Below are positions 58,345 to 64,000 of a DNA stretch of 64,000 bases, in pieces. The stretch is from contig NC_043746.1 of NCBI RefSeq assembly GCF_902148845.1, positions 9,968,706 to 10,032,705 of the forward strand, written 5' to 3'. The stretch comes from Salarias fasciatus. Lineage: Eukaryota; Chordata; Actinopteri; Blenniiformes; Blenniidae. The notes below the pieces were generated by a model, which saw only the letters and a list, made by a program, of their open reading frames with translations, did not search any database and was not told the DNA's origin. Numbering within the stretch: position 1 is the first letter of the stretch; every line of letters begins with the position of its first letter. The position numbers and the translations under genes are program-made.

Positions 58345-59460
58345 TCATACGGCAGTGGGAGGGTGCCCCCCGTTACGGCCATTCAGAGTCAGCGCTCGTG
58401 TGGATCGGGTCCTGAATGAGCCCTCCGTGTGGAAAGAATCCGGCTTATCCTCACAGCGAAACACCATGAGGAAGCCGTTCCTGTAGTTTTTATTCATCCA
58501 ACCATACAGGAGGGGGTTGGCGAACGTTGAGCACATGGCCACGATGTGAAACAGCGTGTATATCAGTTTGAACTCCTGGAACCTGAGCACCAGGTCCAGG
58601 TCGCTGGCCAGCTGAAACACGTGGAACGGAAGCCAGCAGATGGCGAACACCACCACCACCAGCGCCAGCATCTTGGTGGTCTTTTTGCGACGCGCAATGC
58701 TGTCGTTTCGGCTGGACGGGCTGATGTGATTCTTCAGCTTGACCCAGATGCATATGTAAGCATAACTGATGATGGCTAAAGGAATGATGTACTGCAAGAG
58801 CAGCATGGAGAGGCTGTAGATGACTCCGTCCCTGCTGGTGCCGCGGGGCCACTTCTCGGAGCAGACGGCTATGTGCAGGTCGATGGACGGGATCTCCTCG
58901 TTCCGGTACTCTCGGAAAATGGCCAGCGGTGCTGCCAGGATGGCAGACACCGTCCAGGTGAGCGCCATGATGAGGAAGCTGGAGCTCCACGTGAGGCGGC
59001 GGCCGAGGTGAAAGACGATGCAGCGGTAGCGCTCCAGAGCGATGACGGTCAGAGTCAGGATGGAAACGTGGACACTCAGGGCCTGGGCAAAGGGCACCAT
59101 GTGGCACAGCACGGCACCAAACTTCCACTCATCCAGCAAAGTGTAAACCAAAGTGAAGGGCAAGCACAGAGTGTCTACGAGGAGGTCTGCCAGGGCCAGG
59201 TTAGCTATGAAGAAGTTGGTGACTGTTCGCATGTTTCTGTAGCGAATAATCATGTAGATGACGAGAGCATTTCCCAGCAGGCCCAGCAGGATGATGAGGG
59301 AATATGCTGTAATCAGGGTGATCTGCACACCGAGGTGTTTGGTGATGTCTGTGTGGAAACCATGATTGTGCGATCCCAGACTGTCGTTGAGAAGAGCAGA
59401 AGTTTCGGTTTCGCTGGCGTCCCCGTCTCCGCTGCTGTTGGACGTGTCTGGCGGGCTCAT
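58345..59460 (-). CDS. npy7r: Neuropeptide Y receptor, Y2 subfamily (Y7 type)
   Basis: One coding exon of 371 codons encoding a seven-helix class A GPCR. Helix landmarks: GNALVI in TM1 (63-68), NFFIANLALADLL in TM2, the C119-C200 disulfide pair, ERY (143-145) at the end of TM3, FAICWLPFH in TM6 (272-280) and NPLLYGW in TM7 (315-321), then a cytoplasmic Cys (FRCEDK). Segments such as RNMRTVTNFFIANLA, CLPFTLVYTLL and LAIFREYRN match the Y2 subfamily. Linkage to prelid1/mxd3/fam193b, rather than to NPY1R/NPY5R, favours Y7, a receptor lost from human and mouse but kept in fish, frogs and chicken. Two N-terminal N-glycosylation sequons occur (N8, N25). The start was taken at 59460; an in-frame ATG at 59550 lies before a splice acceptor (exon edge 59497) and is probably intronic. 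It binds NPY/PYY peptides and couples to Gi in its family. Confidence 0.88.
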   Translation of the reverse strand: MSPPDTSNSSGDGDASETETSALLNDSLGSHNHGFHTDITKHLGVQITLITAYSLIILLGLLGNALVIYMIIRYRNMRTVTNFFIANLALADLLVDTLCLPFTLVYTLLDEWKFGAVLCHMVPFAQALSVHVSILTLTVIALERYRCIVFHLGRRLTWSSSFLIMALTWTVSAILAAPLAIFREYRNEEIPSIDLHIAVCSEKWPRGTSRDGVIYSLSMLLLQYIIPLAIISYAYICIWVKLKNHISPSSRNDSIARRKKTTKMLALVVVVFAICWLPFHVFQLASDLDLVLRFQEFKLIYTLFHIVAMCSTFANPLLYGWMNKNYRNGFLMVFRCEDKPDSFHTEGSFRTRSTRALTLNGRNGGHPPTAV

Positions 59461-59497
59461 TTTGTTGGAGGATCCTTGATCAAGCCTGTGCTGACAC

Positions 59498-61178
59498 CTG
59501 AACAGAAAAGAAAAACCAAACAAACACATGAAGCAAAGTAAAGGAGACAAATCAGACAGAATATTCCCACCGATGATAAGAAATGAAAGTCAGGCCATGA
59601 CTGTGAGAAATGCCTGAGCTCCAGGCGTTCATATATTTATGTATTACTTGTCACTGCAGGATTACTACAGGAACAGCCCAGCATCACCGGGGTAAAACTA
59701 ACTTGTCACATGATCATCTAATCCCAGCTCACATTAGTGGGTCAACAATCCTACGCTTGGTGATGGGTTTTTTTTTTCTCACAGTATAAAGTAGAGCTGA
59801 TAATGACAGAACTCTGCATTGTTGTAGTTAACACAGACCAGCCTCAAATGAGTAATCAATGAAATTATAGGGAAATAAGAGGGTAATTGCCATGCGCAGC
59901 CACTGTGTTTGCAGTAACTCATGAAGAACCACATCTTGGGGAACCGAACCCTGATTCTATTAAATGCTAGAACAATGTTTTGGCCTTCCTCTTTCGTGTG
60001 TGTAATAACTTCTAGCACATTTGCCCCCTTTCTCTTCCACTACACTATGTCTTCCATCATTTCAAGAACTGTGCACAAGGCTGTATGTATGTTTATTGCC
60101 TTAACATGCTGATAAATTGGCAGTTTCAGTATCACATACGAAGCTACGCCATTTCATTTCAAGGCCTTTTCCCTCTCGCCACAGTGTGTAGTGAAGAATC
60201 GCTGATTAAACTTTTGGGTGTAATATGACTGAAAAGCCACGACATACAATTAATCCATTATTCTTCTTATATAACCTGGAAAGGGTAGTTTGAATCACAA
60301 ATGTCACAATGATATAAATGTCATGTGCTGTAGTATTTAGCTCAAGGGTAATGAAACGGGGCAATTTAGAAGATAAGAGAATTCTCTATTGCATGGAGCC
60401 TAATTATTAGAACAATCCTGGATGATTGCATTGAGGAGGTGAATCTTCTGGTAGGCTACGAAAATGAATACGGATATGAGAAACAGATGTTAATCAATAG
60501 GAAGTCTGCTTTTTTTTTTTGTACAAGCTTGGACCAAAACTCTGCCAAAAGAGGCTATAGCTATACAAAACTGCAAGTATTTCTATTGGCAAGACACTTT
60601 GCAAAGGTAGTCTGCTTATTTGTTTGCACTTTTCATTCATTGAAAAGACACGAGCACCTGTGGCATTATAAGGAGCAAAGCAAAAATGATGGGAGGAAGC
60701 TATGTGATCAGGAGGACCGAGGTATTTCAAAGCCACATCATTAGAGCTGCAGTCTGGCGGCTTTCGCAGAGTGCGTCTCATAATGGGGAATATTATGTCC
60801 CACGTCTAATGTGAAACCACCAGATTCCAGTGAAAGAGACTTTGTGGTCCCCTTTTCTTGCCATTCCTGCCAATCGTTCTGTGTGTGTCTGAAAGCCTCG
60901 TCACTGACGATACACGCTGTCCCAGCATGCATAGAGTTACTACGGTTTGATTCATACCATGGCTAAGTGTCTCCATTCTAATTAAGTAAATGAATGTTGC
61001 ATTGCATACCAGCAAGTGACTTTAAGTTCGATGAAATGCTTTCAACAAACCTACAACACTTTAATTACAGCGATGGAGACTGAACACAACAGTTCCACAT
61101 GAGCAAGCGAGAGGAACAACTCCCCTTTAACAAGAAGAAACCCTTTCAGAAAACAGAGTCAGAGGAGGGGATCAAAGA

Positions 61179-61241
<63 letters not shown>

Positions 61242-62336
61242 GATTCAAACCCTGGTTTAGGTAATTGTTGCTATATAGTCCCTATATACTGCAATATAAT
61301 CACTGCACTTAATAATTACGTAATTACTATGTAGTATAATTACTTACTTAATTACCTAATGACTTATTCATCATGCTTTTTTTTATTGGTTTCTTTTTTA
61401 TTCATCCCATATATTAGGTTTTACATTTCAGATGATGTGGTTTTCAAATGCAGCAGGAGTTCATTTTGTGCTCATACACAGATACTGTTTAGTTAAAGGT
61501 TAATACATGACAATAAGTGATTGTGCATTGAGGCTTCGGTGCAATTACCTAAATTAAATATCCTCCACTGAAGAATTGACAATTAGCACACATATACAAC
61601 AACAGACTCGAAATAAAGAAAACAATGGAGGAGAAATTGTCTACTCAAAACATGTGTCATAAAATGACCAAAAAGATGACTCCAAATTCTGAGGTGAAGC
61701 AGAAAATGTAGGTTTATCAGCCAAAGTGTTGCAGTGATAATGATGTGAAAAGCAGGACCAGCCTGCTCGGACCCCCTGTCACCAGAGCTGCACCGCGACA
61801 TTCATCCCACGAGCTGCAGGCGACATCTGCACTCTGAAAAGCAGGATTTATTTGTCAAACCACATTATTTTTCCATCAGCGAAGCCGGGCTGCGCTCCTG
61901 ATCAATCTGCAACCCAACTGGTGTGTAAAGATCCATACTGCTCTCTACACACAGTCGTGAAAATCTGAGGTAACTCTCCGCTAATCGGCTTCACGTTGAT
62001 GCGTAATTTGTGGCAATTTGTTTAACTTGCTTCGTGGTGCGCAATCAGAAATCTTTAACTGAGCTCTCAAAGCTTTTTTGTGCCAATCTGATCCGTCCCG
62101 TAACACGCATGGCCTCTTCTGATACGTAACTTGGACACTTGCTCATTTTGCAGTCAGAAGGTGTTCTCTCATCCAAATTACGCGCAGGGTATCGGTTCGA
62201 ATAGAGGTTTACGCCGCCGCACAGAAACTCAAATATCCACATATTTTGCCTCTGGGCTCCAGCACTGCCACAAAACATTCAAGAACAATTTATATAAAGT
62301 CCAATATAAGGCTATCAGCATGTTTAATGGACTCAC
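59498..62336. other. Probable 5' intron of npy7r
   Basis: If the acceptor at 59497/59498 and the donor at 62336/62337 belong together, this is a 2.8-kb intron in the 5' UTR. It contains the GA microsatellite at 61181-61240 and an AT-rich stretch near 61300-61380 with repeated ATTAC/GTAAT words. No other gene is seen. Confidence 0.35.
61181..61240. repeat. (GA)n microsatellite
   Basis: Thirty uninterrupted GA units; a purine mirror tract capable of forming triplex DNA. Confidence 0.97.
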
Positions 62337-62600
62337 CTTTCCCTCTATATGTCCTTTGGCAAAGAAGTCTTCACTCGCGACTGGCATGGAACAAGTGGGA
62401 AAAATCCCGAAGCTCCTCCCAGCCTGTAGCGCCTGGTGCGCATCTTGCGCCTCGACTCGACTGTGCGTCCCTGAGCCAGGTCCACAGGATGCAGTGCGAG
62501 CGTCCACATCTGTGCCAGGGGCTGTCATCGGAGATGTGCGCACGGCTAAATGCGTTTTCACACATCACCGTCTGAGGGAAGCCGCTGCGTTATTTCATTT
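62337..62600 (-). other. Probable non-coding first exon of npy7r
   Basis: On the minus strand, GAGGGAAAG is followed by a perfect donor, GTGAGT, at 62331-62336. The sequence on the exon side (62337-62600) is CpG-richer than its surroundings. The matching acceptor is at 59498, just before the npy7r start codon. The 5' end is not determined; 62600 is only a guess. Confidence 0.35.
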
Positions 62601-64000
62601 CAACTTCATTACGCAGGAAATGCAATAAAACAAGCCCGAGTGTCCCTCAAAGTGCCCACGCGCAGACTCACATTACCCAGTTTATTGCGTTTTACAGGTT
62701 TGCCTCCATGTAGTATAGGGAGCATCCGAGCATGCATCAACCCTTCTCCCCCCAGAGACTCGTCTCCCCTTTACTCATGTGGACAATTTTGATTTGACTT
62801 TGGGACAATACACGACTGTAAAGCAGATCCACATCACTGCTTGAACTGATCTAATTTCTTCCTCCACATGTTGACAGCTCCACATTGCTTAGAAGAAAAT
62901 CATTGTTCGTAAACAGCGTGAAACCACTGATTCCTCAGAACAATAAAGATGAAAGATGCACATGCAGAACATTCAGTGATGCCAAATCGATAACAAATGA
63001 GTTATTGAAATAAGTTATGCCTGACATGTGCTTTGCAGTGTGTGTCAATCAGTATTTGATTCTTTTACTTGAATTATTGCCATCTTATTGTATTGATAGT
63101 ATTGATTTCCTGCAACCATTACCATGATGAAAAGAAATGTCTTCATTGAAAATAGTCAGGTTGAATTGATATGCTGCAATATAATAAATATGATACAGTG
63201 TGGACTTTCAAGACATTGAAAAAACAGATAAAAGTATGAAAAAAAAAAGACACACATAAAGGTTTCACTGAAATGAATGGAGATCAATATCTTATGCAAC
63301 ACATCACTGTACTCAACCTAAAGCAATTCATAACTGCCAAGATAAAACTCCTTAACTCGATCAGGCCTATATGACAAACATTTTGCCATTTTAAATGGCA
63401 ACAAATATGTAATTCAAAAGTGTAAATGTGTCTCAGCTGAGTTTAGTTTCTGTATTTTCCAGAAGGTGTTGAAAATGCACCGGGAATGTGAACTTGACAT
63501 TCAACAAAGTGGAGGAGAAGGTCGAGGAGGAGGAGAGCATTGAAATACAGTTCAGGGGTCTGAAGGACAAGTTCGTTCAGTCCGCCATCATCCTGTGCCT
63601 CAATAACGCTCTTTCAAGAGGCTTTAGAGCTGAATAAGGAGACATATAGAAGCACTAACAAAGTAAGATGGAGGAAGGTCACATAAGGCCTATTATTCTG
63701 TTGGCACCCTCACAAAGTTTAAACTTTGAACGTCAAAATAACTTTTGCAAGACAGCCGTGCACAGAATAGAAGGAAAGTTAATAGAACAGAACAGAAGTG
63801 TCAGGATTGATCTAAGGGATAAACGTCACTGTTAGATTCAAGACGAGGTTTACGGGGTAGTTGTGACACCAGATATGTCACATAGTTTAGAGATGGTGCC
63901 ACTGTTCTAAAGTCAGGATGCGGATCTGTCAGTGGAGGAGCTGATGACGTGAACAAAATACACACACGATAAAGAAACGGCACACCAGAGGAGCAGCTCG
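62600..64000. other. Right flank without a supported gene
   Basis: No gene is established. A 54-codon open stretch at 63473-63634 (+) ends in a stop codon at 63635-63637. It spells a peptide with NKVEEKVEEEESIEIQFRGL and then KDKFVQSAIILCLNNALSRG. It reads like protein rather than noise but has no start codon, and the upstream acceptor-like CCAG leads into a stop in this frame. I do not recognise it. Confidence 0.35.

Noticed and set aside
58873-59541. 222-codon plus-strand open frame
   Set aside because: It is antisense to npy7r; the peptide is glutamine/valine-rich shadow sequence.
59461-59550. N-terminal extension of npy7r from an ATG at 59550
   Set aside because: A consensus splice acceptor at 59498 falls inside it, and the added hydrophobic residues do not match the N-terminus of NPY receptors.

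Overview
This window reads as a nuclear chromosome segment of a ray-finned fish, most likely a percomorph teleost. The grounds are compact intron-rich vertebrate genes, tRNA-headed fish SINE remnants, fish-type MITE fragments, many (GT)n, (AT)n, (GA)n and (CTAT)n tracts, and a gene order that combines an Atoh1 paralogue, dok3, ddx41, fam193b, mxd3, prelid1 and a Y7-type NPY receptor. Human 5q35 carries DOK3, DDX41, FAM193B, MXD3 and PRELID1 in the same general neighbourhood. All names come from reading the translated exons by eye; no database search was run. Splice sites were placed by hand from GT/AG signals, reading phase and remembered family sequences.

Layout. From 1 to about 22.7 kb there is no protein gene that I can support. 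This stretch holds microsatellites, one SINE remnant, MITE pieces, a 78-bp-armed foldback element and several unique, non-repeat, homeodomain/E-box rich blocks that look like candidate conserved regulatory DNA. A single-exon Atoh1-type proneural bHLH gene lies at 23.06-23.77 kb (+) behind a TATA box and an inverted CCAAT box. Tail to tail with it is dok3 (29.24-25.04 kb, -, 5 coding exons, 490 aa). The next genes on the minus strand are ddx41 (36.60-29.77 kb, 17 coding exons, 614 aa) and fam193b (46.38-38.34 kb, 10 coding exons, 982 aa). mxd3 (47.45-49.71 kb, +, 6 coding exons, 199 aa) diverges from fam193b across about 1.1 kb and converges on prelid1 (55.77-51.70 kb, -, 5 coding exons, 210 aa), whose likely poly(A) signal is about 140 bp from that of mxd3. 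Upstream of prelid1 are three CTCF-like motifs in one orientation. npy7r (59.46-58.34 kb, -, one coding exon, 371 aa) follows, with a probable non-coding first exon near 62.34 kb. The rest, to 64 kb, has no confident gene.

How the genes relate. This is a conserved neighbourhood, not a pathway. ddx41 (helicase, splicing and nucleic-acid sensing), prelid1 (mitochondrial phosphatidic acid transfer), mxd3 (MAX-network repressor) and fam193b are broadly expressed genes with compact spacing. atoh1-like, dok3 and npy7r are tissue-restricted, and atoh1-like and npy7r sit beside the gene-poor flanks that could hold their enhancers. I found no system that I would call undescribed. The observations most worth following are the Atoh1 paralogue linked to a 5q35-type block, a probable GC-AG intron in mxd3, the CTCF-like array, the foldback whose arms differ only at CpG sites, and the unique block inside dok3 intron 3 about 3 kb downstream of the Atoh1-type gene.
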